Of a DNA stretch of 32,506 nt, positions 1 through 7,791 are shown piece after piece. This stretch comes from Ruminococcus sp. (GTDB taxonomy: Bacteria; Bacillota; Clostridia; Oscillospirales; Ruminococcaceae). The DNA lies in assembly GCF_019417665.1 (NCBI RefSeq), contig NZ_DXUU01000035.1, positions 1 to 32,506 on the forward strand. Direction: 5' to 3'. The position numbers and the translations under genes were made by a program. The notes beneath the pieces were generated by a model. That model worked only from the letters and a program-made list of their open reading frames with translations, searched no databases and was not told the DNA's origin. The stretch's first letter is position 1. Each line of letters begins with the position of its first letter.

Positions 1-132
1 CTTTTTATTATACTTCTTTTAGAACTTGGTGTAAAGATACTGAACAGGCTCTTATGTGATAGAATAGCAAGTCCCATCAGTTAAAAAGATACCACCTGTA
101 CCACGATACTATAAAAACACTACTTCAAAACA

Positions 133-170
133 ATGCCACTTATGCCGTGATGGCATAGGTGGTATTATTT
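133..170 (+). terminator. Hairpin, probable intrinsic terminator of a gene left of the window
   Basis: A 14-bp stem (133-146 with 152-165, two G-U wobbles) closes a 5-base loop and is followed by the T-rich tail TTATTTATTATT. No gene of the window ends here, so it probably terminates a plus-strand transcript from beyond the left edge. The rest of 1-336 shows no convincing gene. Confidence 0.55.
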
Positions 171-336
171 ATTATTCTAATCGGAAAAATGCGATGTAAT
201 GATGTTCGTATTCCCCAACAGAAAAAGTTTTTACAGAATTCGTTTTTTGTTTCTTTTTTTTGGATTTGTGATACAAAACCTCAGAAAAGCTTTTACTCCA
301 TTATTTTTGACCGTTGAAAAATGAAGTCAAGTCATC

Positions 337-503
337 TTAACGCTCGGTTTAACGCTCGCGTCGAGCGTTAAATCAGATTCTAAAAATATTTTGAAAATCC
401 GTGCTTTTTTTCAAATGAAAAGAAAAAAAGTTCCGCTTAACACTTGTTTTTAACGCTCGGTTGTGCTATAATAAATGTAATTTAACGCTTACCGAGCGTA
501 AAA
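337..503 (+). promoter_or_regulatory. Promoter with an array of AACGCTCGG operator half-sites
   Basis: The half-site TTTAACGCTCGG occurs about six times: at 337-347, then as a perfect 11-bp inverted repeat (348-358 / 362-372, 3-bp spacer), at 448-460, and as an imperfect inverted pair at 481-489 / 492-503. A promoter lies among the last copies: -35 TTGTTT at 444-449, a 17-bp spacer, an extended -10 (TGC) TATAAT at 467-472. One copy overlaps the spacer and the final pair covers the transcript start and ribosome binding site. The placement fits autorepression by the downstream winged-helix protein (inference). Confidence 0.8.
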
Positions 504-514
504 GGAGTGTTAAA

Positions 515-2161
515 ATGAACATCGGGTTTCGAGAGAATATGACCATTGAGTTCAAAAGTGATTTGAAAAAATTATCAGATGATGTGATAATCGAAAGCGT
601 AGTTGCTTTTGCCAATACTAATGGTGGTAAATTTTTTCTTGGTGTAGAAGATAACGGCGATATTACAGGATTACATCCATATCATAAGGATCCTTCCAAG
701 TTAGCAGCATTTATCGCCAATAAGACGATTCCGCCTGTTGCAGTTCAGACGGAACTGATTGATGCAGAGGATAAAAAATATTTGATCATAACAGTTCCGA
801 AGTATTCTGCTATTGTTGCTGCTTCAAATGGAAAAGTCTTGAGAAGACGCATAAAATCAGATGGTGAACCGGAAAATATACCGATGTACCCATACGAAAT
901 GAATTCACGTCTTTCTTCTTTGTGTATGCTAGACTATTCTGCTCAGCCTGTTCCTGAGGCGGTATATTCAGATTTAGATCCAGTAGAACGAGAACATCTT
1001 CGTAATATTATACGAAATTATCATGGTGAGAAAAATTTGCTTGATCTTGACGATACAGAACTAGATCTTGCGCTTCGTTTGGCAATAGAGCAAAACGGTG
1101 TCTTTGTTCCTACCTATTGCGGTATGTTACTGATAGGGCGCAGGGAACGACTTTCAACACTTGTTCCGACTGCTGAAGCAGCATTTCAAGAATTGCAGGG
1201 AACAGATGTGGTTGTAAATGAATCATTTGTACTGCCTATATTAACGGCTTTTGAGAAAATAGAATCGTATATGGATGCCAGAAATCGTACAGAAGAAATG
1301 GAAGAAGGGCTGTTTCGCATTTCCATTCCGTATTTTGATAAGAGAGCATTTCGTGAGGCGCTTGTAAATGCTTTTTGCCATCGGGATTATACGATGTTAG
1401 GACGCGTTCGTATTTTATTGGATGATGATGGCTTGACAATTAGCAATCCAGGTGGATTTATTGAGGGTGTGACAATTGAAAATTTATTGACAGCCGAACC
1501 ACACGGAAGAAATCCTGCACTTGCTGATGCATTAAAGCGAATTGGTCTTGCAGAACGTACTGGACGAGGTGTTGATCGTATTTTTGAAGGATCACTTTCT
1601 TATGGAAAATCATTGCCCGATTATTCAGAATCCAATACGAATCGGGTGAATCTGTTTATTCCAAAAAGTTTGCCGGATAAGGCGTTTATCAAAATGATTG
1701 CAGAAGAACAAAGCAAAATCGGCAGACCACTGTCTATCAATGCATTACTGATATTAAATGCTCTAAAATCCAATCGAAGACTGCAACTTGGGGAACTTGC
1801 ACATATGATCCATATCAATGAGTATAAGGTGCGTACTACTGTTGAAAAATTAGTGGAATCTGGACTTGTGGAAGCAGATGGAAGTGGAAACAACAGAGCC
1901 TATATTCTAAGTGCATTACTTTATAAGAATGCAAACAATGTGATTGGATATGTGCGGCAAACAGGCATTGACCGGATTCGTTATCCGGAGCTTGTTTTAA
2001 AGTTTGCAAAAAGTAATCAAGGCAAAGTGACCAGAAAAGACGTTATGCAGCTTTTGCATCTAAACGAAGGTCAGGCATATCGTCTGCTTGTTAAGATGAC
2101 GGAAGAGGGAATGCTGTCTCTTATCGGGATGGGGAAATTTGCTTATTATAAAACGAAGTGA
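515..2161 (+). CDS. AlbA_2 (Schlafen-type) ATP-binding winged-helix transcriptional regulator
   Basis: The 548-residue protein has an N-terminal AlbA_2/Schlafen-type DNA- or RNA-binding domain (roughly residues 8-130, with ANTNGGKFFLGVEDNG). A GHKL-type ATPase region of the HATPase_c_4 kind follows at about 275-370 (FREALVNAFCHRDY, ISNPGGF, RTGRGVDRI). Two winged-helix segments lie near 405-465 and 500-545. Proteins of this architecture are usually annotated as putative transcriptional regulators. The start at 515 is chosen because AGGAG lies 7 bases upstream; an upstream in-frame TTG at 461 lies before the -10 and can be excluded. The gene is outside the minus-strand prophage operon and is flanked by operator repeats it probably binds itself. 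A role in defence or element control is possible but not shown. Confidence 0.85.
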   Translation: MNIGFRENMTIEFKSDLKKLSDDVIIESVVAFANTNGGKFFLGVEDNGDITGLHPYHKDPSKLAAFIANKTIPPVAVQTELIDAEDKKYLIITVPKYSAIVAASNGKVLRRRIKSDGEPENIPMYPYEMNSRLSSLCMLDYSAQPVPEAVYSDLDPVEREHLRNIIRNYHGEKNLLDLDDTELDLALRLAIEQNGVFVPTYCGMLLIGRRERLSTLVPTAEAAFQELQGTDVVVNESFVLPILTAFEKIESYMDARNRTEEMEEGLFRISIPYFDKRAFREALVNAFCHRDYTMLGRVRILLDDDGLTISNPGGFIEGVTIENLLTAEPHGRNPALADALKRIGLAERTGRGVDRIFEGSLSYGKSLPDYSESNTNRVNLFIPKSLPDKAFIKMIAEEQSKIGRPLSINALLILNALKSNRRLQLGELAHMIHINEYKVRTTVEKLVESGLVEADGSGNNRAYILSALLYKNANNVIGYVRQTGIDRIRYPELVLKFAKSNQGKVTRKDVMQLLHLNEGQAYRLLVKMTEEGMLSLIGMGKFAYYKTK

Positions 2162-2491
2162 AAGTGTCAGTTAGCTGTATTGTCTAAGAGCATTCGTCGA
2201 ACTGTATCACTTTTGATACTGTCACAAGTTGAGGACAGAGAGTTCAAATTTCATAAGCAGGGGAAAAAGCATATCACTTTTCTCACCAGTCGCTGATAGA
2301 TATCGAAAGCTGTTCATTTAAAGGTTTTCCATGTTGTGTGGAAACACTTTTCAAGGAACAACAGAAAGAGTACATCATTTTGTAATTGTATTGCGCAGTC
2401 GGTATCTGCGTCGTCATTTCGTCGGCGAAAGCAGCATATGAAACTGAAAAATGATTGTAATACATGAGACTTTTGAATTATGTCAGAACTG
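2162..2491. other. Gene-free stretch between the regulator and the tRNA remnant
   Basis: About 330 bases show no convincing gene on either strand. The only structure I see is a short inverted repeat, GTATCACTTTTGATAC, near 2207-2222, and there is no terminator directly after the regulator. The short open frames here have no ribosome binding sites and no recognisable family. Confidence 0.5.
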
Positions 2492-2536
2492 CTCATAACC
2501 CGAAGGTCGTCAGTTCAAATCTGGCTCCCGCAACCA
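2492..2536 (+). tRNA. 3' half of a tRNA-Met (CAT), attachment-site scar
   Basis: The segment reads as the 3' part of a tRNA: a 7-base anticodon loop CTCATAA, 5-base stem strand, AGGTC variable loop, GTCAG/CTGGC T-stem with a TTCAAAT loop, acceptor strand TCCCGCA, discriminator A and encoded CCA (2534-2536). The bases 5' of the anticodon loop cannot form the rest: the anticodon stem does not pair and no D-arm is present. The break lies at the anticodon loop, a typical crossover point for elements that integrate into tRNA genes. It is therefore a remnant, not a working tRNA. Confidence 0.8.
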
Positions 2537-2540
2537 TATT

Positions 2541-2580
2541 TGTACTCTAATTTTGATACAAAAATTAGAGTACATTTTTA
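2541..2580 (+). terminator. Strong intrinsic terminator after the tRNA remnant
   Basis: A perfect 14-bp stem (2541-2554 with 2561-2574) closes a 6-base loop and is followed by TTTTTAT. It lies 4 bases after the CCA of the tRNA remnant, so it is probably the original tRNA terminator that stayed with the 3' half. Confidence 0.85.
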
Positions 2581-2672
2581 TGCCCGAAAGTCCGTAATTG
2601 CGGAATAAAGAAACGATAGCTTGACAGCCACCAAATTCAGACAGAAAAATTTGTGCAGTTTTTTCAATTCTG

Positions 2673-2702
2673 AAACGATAGGGTAAAGCTATCGTTTTTT
2701 TA
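2673..2702 (+). terminator. Second plus-strand intrinsic terminator
   Basis: AAACGATAG (2673-2681) pairs with CTATCGTTT (2689-2697) around a 7-base loop and runs into a T-tract. A second copy of GAAACGATAGC occurs upstream near 2608-2618, so there may be alternative pairing. No gene directly upstream explains it. Confidence 0.6.
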
Positions 2703-2737
2703 TTGCCGTTTGGGTGCACTAACTGAGAAGCGTAAAA

Positions 2738-2791
2738 TCAGCCCCACCAGGCAACCAGACAACTCCAGTCTGGCAGCCCAGTGGGGCGCAT
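2738..2791 (-). terminator. Long nested hairpin just after the recombinase operon
   Basis: An outer stem GCCCCAC/GTGGGGC (2741-2747 / 2781-2787) encloses an inner stem CCAGAC/GTCTGG (2755-2760 / 2768-2773), and the outer stem is flanked by AAAAT/ATTTT. It starts 2 bases after the stop codon of the last recombinase gene. It may be a transcript-end hairpin or part of the attachment region read by the recombinases. Confidence 0.5.
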
Positions 2792-2792
2792 T

Positions 2793-4367
2793 TTATACTG
2801 TAATCTCCACATCATTCTGAAATCTAAAAACCAACTTTCCATCTTCCAGAACCGTCACACTCTGAATCAAAATTTTCCACGCTCTCTCGTTGAAAAATGA
2901 AATATCCAGCTTACCACCGGCAACTTCACTGATCATATCCTTTAGAAATTCTCTTCGGGAAAGTCGTTTCTCTTTCTGCTTCTGGAGATGCAGCATTTGT
3001 TTTTTCATTTTGTTTCGTTCTGCATCAAGAATGTTGTATTTCTCCGTATACTCGTCAAGTTTTATGGGATTTCTCATATTTTCCGTTATCAGCGCACGGA
3101 TTTTCTGCTCATTCTGAAAAAGCTGTTCCTGAATCTCCGACATTTCCGAATCAATGGCGGAGCAGTCGGAAAGCAGCTCTATAACTCGTTGACAGGACTC
3201 AATAAACAAATCCCAATTCTCCATGACCTTTTCGCAGGCAGTCAGGAATCTTTTCTTGATGTCATCCTCATATAAATGGGGCGTGGTGCATTTTTCGCTG
3301 TTCTGAAATTTATGATTGCACTGCCAGATGGTTCTCTGGTATTTACTGCCCGAATGCCATACCTTTGCACCATAAAATCCGCCGCAGCAGGAGCATATGA
3401 TTTTGGAGGAAAACGGACTGCTGCCACTGTATTCTCTTCCTGCTGATTTTCTCCGGATCATTTCAGCCTGTACCAGTTCAAATTCCTCTGGAGGAATAAT
3501 GGCAGGATGGCTGTCCTCCACAAAATACTGGGGGACTTCACCCTCATTGACCTTACGCTTTTTCGTGAGAAAGTCTACTGTAAATTTCTTTTGCAGCAGT
3601 GCAGAACCTTTGTATTTTTCATTGGTCAGGATGCTCTGAACAGTGCTGGCATACCATTTCTGTTTTCCACTGGGAGAGGGAATGCTTTGTTTCATCAGTT
3701 GTTTTGCAATTTTTCCGGTTGTCATACCCTGCATAAACCATCGGTAAATGTCACGGACAATTTTTGCTTCTTCCGGTACAATTTCCGGTAAACCATCTTC
3801 ACCTTTTCTGTATCCCAGAAAACTGGCATAGGGGAGTGATACTTTGCCGTCAGCCATGCGTTTACGCTGTCCCCATGTGACGTTCTCAGAAATAGAGCGG
3901 GATTCCTCCTGTGCCAGACTGGACATGATCGTGATGAGAAGTTCACCTTTGCTGTCCAGTGTATAAATGTTCTCTTTCTCGAAATATACCTCTACATTTT
4001 TCTCTTTCAGCTTTCGGACAGTGGTCAGAGAATCTACAGTATTTCTTGCGAATCGGGAAACCGACTTTGTTACGATCAGATCAATTCTTCCGTCCAGTGC
4101 ATCTGCAACCATACGATTGAATCCGTCACGATGCTTGGTATTGGTTGCTGAAATGCCCTCATCGGTATACACGGAAACAAATTCCCAGTCGCTGCGCCCC
4201 TGTATGTATTTTGTGTAATAATCCACCTGTGCCTCATAAGATGTCTGCTGTTCTTCGGAGTCTGTAGAAACTCTCGCATAGGCGGCAACCCGACGTCTGT
4301 GTGTGGCCATTTCCGGCAGATGTGTCTCAGGATTAAACCTTGCTGGGATTTTGGTTACGGTCGGCAT
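2793..4367 (-). CDS. Large serine recombinase, second gene of a tandem pair
   Basis: The 524-residue protein is a site-specific recombinase of the large serine family, expected to catalyse integration and excision. The N-terminal resolvase domain carries AYARVST with the catalytic serine, followed by TDEGISAT and KSVSRFARNT. A Recombinase domain follows (about 170-290), then a zinc-ribbon region with CSCCGGFYG, then a C-terminal coiled coil rich in Gln, Lys and Glu (about 395-480). The start codon overlaps the end of the upstream recombinase gene by 13 bases, so the two are translationally coupled. The ribosome binding site is GGAGG, about 10 bases upstream. It lies at the far end of the phage operon, beside the tRNA remnant. 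Confidence 0.92.
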   Translation of the reverse strand: MPTVTKIPARFNPETHLPEMATHRRRVAAYARVSTDSEEQQTSYEAQVDYYTKYIQGRSDWEFVSVYTDEGISATNTKHRDGFNRMVADALDGRIDLIVTKSVSRFARNTVDSLTTVRKLKEKNVEVYFEKENIYTLDSKGELLITIMSSLAQEESRSISENVTWGQRKRMADGKVSLPYASFLGYRKGEDGLPEIVPEEAKIVRDIYRWFMQGMTTGKIAKQLMKQSIPSPSGKQKWYASTVQSILTNEKYKGSALLQKKFTVDFLTKKRKVNEGEVPQYFVEDSHPAIIPPEEFELVQAEMIRRKSAGREYSGSSPFSSKIICSCCGGFYGAKVWHSGSKYQRTIWQCNHKFQNSEKCTTPHLYEDDIKKRFLTACEKVMENWDLFIESCQRVIELLSDCSAIDSEMSEIQEQLFQNEQKIRALITENMRNPIKLDEYTEKYNILDAERNKMKKQMLHLQKQKEKRLSRREFLKDMISEVAGGKLDISFFNERAWKILIQSVTVLEDGKLVFRFQNDVEITV

Positions 4368-5656
4368 TTTCTTGCATCCTCCTTTGCTTTTTGTCGCATT
4401 TCTTCTGTCCAGCTTTCGGAGCGGGAACGATCTTTCCAGTGTGTTGAAATTGTATGTCCGTCATGAAAAAGGAAAATCAGCTCATTCGGCTTTGGAACAA
4501 GGATTTGATCAATTTGCTGCTCCAATATATCGGCATCAAATTCTTGTATTCCAAGTATTTTACAACAAAGGTCAGTTAACGTATTTTCCGGGATTTGCTT
4601 TGCTGTAGGGCAGTATTTCTTACCCTTTGTGTTGTATGTAGCACAGATCCAGACAATACCAGTAGGCGTTTTCTTTCTACGGTATTTTTTTCCACAGCAA
4701 CTGCACTGAATCTTTCCTGTAAAAGGATATGACGCAACGGTGGATTGCGGAGCAGTGAACTGCTCATGCTGCTTTTTCATATGTTCCTGAACTGCGTCAA
4801 AAATGTGCTGCTCAATGATTGCAGGATGGCTGCCTTCTACGAAATACTGCGGCAGCTGACCGTTATTTATAATTTTTCGCTTGGTAATGTGATTCTCCCG
4901 GAATGACTTTTGCAGCAGCATATTTCCGGCATACTTTTCATTTTTCAAGGTTCGTCGAATGTCCTCAGTTGTCCACTCACAGCCGTTGACTGTTTTTATG
5001 CCGATTTCATTCAGCTTGTTGGCAATCGCTTGTTTTCCCATGCCGGAGAGATAGTCTGAAAAAATCATCCGAACAGTTTCCGCTTCCTTTGGTACAATTT
5101 CCAGACTACCGCTTTTTGTTCTGCGATACCCCAGCATCCGGATGCTGCAAATTTTCCCTTGTTCAAAATCTCTGCGAATTCGCCATTTCTGATTCTCGCT
5201 GGCAGAGTAACTTTCTTCTTGGGCATAGCTTGCCAAAATAGAAAGCATCAGTTCACCGTCTGCACTCATAGAGTGGATATGCTGCTCTTCAAAATATACG
5301 TCTACGCCAATGTCTTTCAATTCTCGGACGGTTTCCAGAAGTGTGACTGTATTTCTAGCAAAACGGCTAATGGATTTTGTGATGATGAGATCAATATTCC
5401 CGGCTCTGCATTCCGCAAGCATCTTCTGAAAATTCTCACGGTTGTCCTTTGTTCCGGTCAGAGCTTCATCGGCATAAATGCCGCAGAACAGCCAGTCCGG
5501 ATTGCTCTGGATCAGCTGATTGTAATAGCTGACCTGCGCTGAAAGGGAATGGAGCATGGCGTCCTTTCCACTTGAAACACGGGCATAGGCAGCGGTACGT
5601 TTCAGCCTGATTTCCTTTGGCTGGTCAAAAACTACCTGTTGTACAATTCGTTCCAT
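4355..5656 (-). CDS. Large serine recombinase, first gene of a tandem pair
   Basis: The 433-residue protein has the same plan as its neighbour: resolvase domain with AYARVSSGKDA (catalytic Ser), DEALTGTKDN and KSISRFARNT, then a Recombinase domain, then a zinc ribbon with IQCSCCGKKYRRK. It lacks the long C-terminal coiled coil, the part that in large serine integrases is linked to synapsis control. The two proteins may therefore act together, or one may be a regulator or paralogous partner. This is inference. The start at 5656 follows an AGGGAG motif. The gene is followed with overlap by the second recombinase. Confidence 0.92.
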   Translation of the reverse strand: MERIVQQVVFDQPKEIRLKRTAAYARVSSGKDAMLHSLSAQVSYYNQLIQSNPDWLFCGIYADEALTGTKDNRENFQKMLAECRAGNIDLIITKSISRFARNTVTLLETVRELKDIGVDVYFEEQHIHSMSADGELMLSILASYAQEESYSASENQKWRIRRDFEQGKICSIRMLGYRRTKSGSLEIVPKEAETVRMIFSDYLSGMGKQAIANKLNEIGIKTVNGCEWTTEDIRRTLKNEKYAGNMLLQKSFRENHITKRKIINNGQLPQYFVEGSHPAIIEQHIFDAVQEHMKKQHEQFTAPQSTVASYPFTGKIQCSCCGKKYRRKKTPTGIVWICATYNTKGKKYCPTAKQIPENTLTDLCCKILGIQEFDADILEQQIDQILVPKPNELIFLFHDGHTISTHWKDRSRSESWTEEMRQKAKEDARKCRP

Positions 5657-5734
5657 AGAAGTTTCATCTCCCTTAGATTTGTCGGAAAATAGGGGCTTTC
5701 CGCACTACCATATTCCCGTAAAGCAGGCGAAAAG

Positions 5735-5905
5735 TCAAGCAGAAAGCCGGAAAATACTATCCGAAGATAAGCCGTATTTTTTGTGCATCTTTGTATCAAT
5801 TTTAGCGTACTCAGCTTTGGTGATGATGCCGTCATTCATCAGGTCGTGAACCCATCCCATGATAGTCTGATACTGCAAGAGATTCTGAAATTTTTCTTTT
5901 TCCAT
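5735..5905 (-). CDS. SHOCT-domain small protein
   Basis: The 56-residue protein consists almost wholly of a SHOCT-type helical domain (WVHDLMNDGIITKAEYAKID). SHOCT domains are short oligomerisation or nucleic-acid-associated modules often carried by mobile elements next to recombinases. The start at 5905 is chosen because AGGAGG lies just upstream; the longer open frame has no ribosome binding site. The 5' part overlaps the end of the HTH/zinc-finger gene in another frame. It is probably co-transcribed with the recombinases as an accessory factor (inference). Confidence 0.75.
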   Translation of the reverse strand: MEKEKFQNLLQYQTIMGWVHDLMNDGIITKAEYAKIDTKMHKKYGLSSDSIFRLSA

Positions 5906-6311
5906 AAGCAGCCTCCTTGGATTTGCCGTAACATTTTCGGGAACAATATTTCTGGTTGGAACTTGCATAAGCAGAGAATGGTTTGCCACAGACCGGGCAG
6001 AGAAATGTCTGTTCTGATTTTCGCTCTATCTGTGAAGAATGGAGATTCCACCATTTCATACGGCAAGCATCGGAGCAGAATTTCTTTGCTTTTCGATGCG
6101 GTATTTGTTCTACGATACCACCGCAAAAAAGGCAAGAGGAAACGGTGAGACTCACTGGTTCAGTGGACGATTTTTTTCTGCCTCCAAGACCGTGTCGCTT
6201 GCAGTAGGAAGAAACGCTTTCTTTACGCAGATTCAGCATTTCAGCAATTTTTCCGTAGCTGAACCCACGTTCACGGAGATGTGTAATATTTGTTTTGTCT
6301 GCGTTGGTCAT
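5832..6311 (-). CDS. HTH and double zinc-finger protein of the recombination module
   Basis: The 159-residue protein begins with a sigma-region-4-like helix-turn-helix (ERGFSYGKIAEMLNLRKESV). Two treble-clef type zinc motifs follow: CLFCGG with a later CSDACRMKW, and CPVCGK with a later CSRKCYGK. The start at 6311 is chosen because GGAGG lies 6 bases upstream; an ATG four codons earlier overlaps that site. The end overlaps the SHOCT gene by about 74 bases. The protein probably binds DNA near the attachment site or regulates the recombinases. I recognise the architecture but not a named family. Confidence 0.75.
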   Translation of the reverse strand: MTNADKTNITHLRERGFSYGKIAEMLNLRKESVSSYCKRHGLGGRKKSSTEPVSLTVSSCLFCGGIVEQIPHRKAKKFCSDACRMKWWNLHSSQIERKSEQTFLCPVCGKPFSAYASSNQKYCSRKCYGKSKEAAYGKRKISESLAVSDYHGMGSRPDE

Positions 6312-6323
6312 AATGTCCTCCAT

Positions 6324-6355
6324 AAAAAGGAAAGGCTGCCGAACCGACAGCCTTT
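6324..6355 (-). terminator. Intrinsic terminator after the endolysin gene
   Basis: On the minus strand an 11-bp stem (6331-6341 with 6345-6355, one G-U pair) closes a 3-base loop and is followed by CCTTTTT. It lies directly after the endolysin stop and before the recombination module, separating late lysis transcripts from it. Confidence 0.8.
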
Positions 6356-6357
6356 TG

Positions 6358-7344
6358 TCATATATCCGATTTGTTTACCCAGCCGGTAACATAGGAACCA
6401 ACAGGCGTTTTGCCGCAGTACTCAGACTTTGTAGTAATACGCATTCTGTTGTTTACTGACTGTCCATCATAGAGATAGTATGTTCCGGATTTCTTTGTAC
6501 CGGTTTTGGCAGTGCTGGACGAATACAAGGTAACATTGTTCAGCGTGACTTTTGTGCCTTTGGCATATGACTTCACAACAGAATATGCCACCTTACCCGA
6601 ATTGTCAAAAACACTGTAACCTGCCTTACACGCCTTTTTCGCATTCTCCAAAGAGGCATATGCACCAATTTGACTTTTTGCATCATCCCATGTTTTGCGG
6701 ACACGATAAAGCTGTGTTGTTGCAGGTGCAGAAGAACCGGAGTTCATGTAGGACTGCACCTTTTTCTTAAACTCCGCCCAATGCGGCAGAATGTACAGTG
6801 GACACATCTTGTAAGAATTTTTCGCTGTATTGAGATAATCCACAGTACCAGACTTCCCATCACGGACATTCAGCCAGTGCGTGTGGGTGTAAAGGTGGTT
6901 GATGTCAAGATTGTACTTTTTCAGCAATGCTGCTGCCAGTCTTGCACAGTTGTCCTCTGACTTTTTGTCTTTGTCATTGTATGCGGAAGACATAATACAC
7001 TCAATCGCAATGGTTCTGCGGTTGCCGTTACCACTTCCGTCAGCGGCGTGCCAGCCGCCAAGCGTTAAAGGGAGATTCTGCCACGCACAGGTGTTGTCAA
7101 CGTAATAGTGAACTCTAACATCATTCATATTACCGTTGACCGTTGCTCTGGTGTATTGTTCGGCAGGAGTCGTCCCCGCAACTGTTGTAATCCAATCGGT
7201 GTTGTGAACAGTAATACCAATAATTTTGCCCTCCATAGATACAGAGGGCATATCAATATGATTTGGATTTTGGTTTGTGAGCAAATACTCGTTGACGGTT
7301 ACACCGCCGAGGGTTGTTGTTTTATCAGGTTTTAAGATAGCCAT
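6358..7344 (-). CDS. N-acetylmuramoyl-L-alanine amidase endolysin
   Basis: The 328-residue protein cuts the amide bond between muramic acid and the stem peptide at the end of the lytic cycle. The Amidase_2 domain (about 40-195) shows the expected residues: H47 in GITVHNTDW, E115 in IAIECIM, histidines in LYTHTHW near 153-156, and a Cys in KMCP at 181. A SPOR-like segment follows at about 212-255 (YRVRKTWDDAKSQIGAYASL). The C-terminal SH3-like region (about 265-328) is probably the wall-binding part. There is no signal peptide, so release depends on the holin encoded immediately upstream, with one base between the genes. Confidence 0.93.
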   Translation of the reverse strand: MAILKPDKTTTLGGVTVNEYLLTNQNPNHIDMPSVSMEGKIIGITVHNTDWITTVAGTTPAEQYTRATVNGNMNDVRVHYYVDNTCAWQNLPLTLGGWHAADGSGNGNRRTIAIECIMSSAYNDKDKKSEDNCARLAAALLKKYNLDINHLYTHTHWLNVRDGKSGTVDYLNTAKNSYKMCPLYILPHWAEFKKKVQSYMNSGSSAPATTQLYRVRKTWDDAKSQIGAYASLENAKKACKAGYSVFDNSGKVAYSVVKSYAKGTKVTLNNVTLYSSSTAKTGTKKSGTYYLYDGQSVNNRMRITTKSEYCGKTPVGSYVTGWVNKSDI

Positions 7345-7345
7345 A

Positions 7346-7786
7346 TTATTCGTCCTCCTTGTCGTTTTTCTCTTCTATTCTGCCGACCTTAGTTTGCAGA
7401 ACATCGATTGCTTTTTTGATTGCGGGCGGAAAAGGAACTCCCATAAGTGATGTATTTTCTACAATAGACAGCAGCTCATTCAAGCAAAAGCTAATGCAGA
7501 CGGCATCACGAATGTAAGTTGTACCGAGCAGAATATCCATTCTCACTGCAACAGCAATAAGGAGCAAGGTGCAGACCTTTTTTGCAAGTCCAAACCAGCC
7601 CGCTTTTGAGGATAAACCTCCGCTGTCAGTGTGCTTTGATTTGCCCATAGCTGCAGTGACCACACCTGTAAAGAAGTCCACCCCCATAAATACAATAAGA
7701 GTAACAAGTGCAGAATCCCAGCCGCCAAGCAGTGTGGTGATGAAGCCACCAACAATGCCTGCAATCATACAGATCCATTCTTTCAT
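7346..7786 (-). CDS. Phage holin, phi29/toxin-secretion holin family
   Basis: The 146-residue membrane protein forms the lysis pore in the cytoplasmic membrane. Hydrophobic segments near residues 5-20, 26-44, 70-88 and 92-110 fit holin family 4. The characteristic MGVDFFTGVVTAAM stretch and KAGWFGLAKKV are present, and the C-terminus is charged. The start at 7786 is chosen over an in-frame GTG at 7795 because the AAAGGGTG site lies just before it. The ribosome binding site sits inside the end of the upstream tail gene, and the endolysin follows one base after the stop, as in a lysis cassette. Confidence 0.9.
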   Translation of the reverse strand: MKEWICMIAGIVGGFITTLLGGWDSALVTLIVFMGVDFFTGVVTAAMGKSKHTDSGGLSSKAGWFGLAKKVCTLLLIAVAVRMDILLGTTYIRDAVCISFCLNELLSIVENTSLMGVPFPPAIKKAIDVLQTKVGRIEEKNDKEDE

Positions 7787-7791
7787 AAAAA

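Noticed and set aside
461..514. Longer start (TTG) for the AlbA_2 protein
   Set aside because: It lies upstream of and across the -10 element and has no ribosome binding site; ATG 515 has AGGAG at the right distance.
2492..2536. Functional tRNA gene
   Set aside because: Anticodon stem 5' strand, D-arm and 5' acceptor strand are absent; the upstream bases do not pair.
4355..4367. Single recombinase gene split by a frameshift
   Set aside because: Both open frames have complete resolvase, recombinase and zinc-ribbon domains, so they are two genes, not halves of one.
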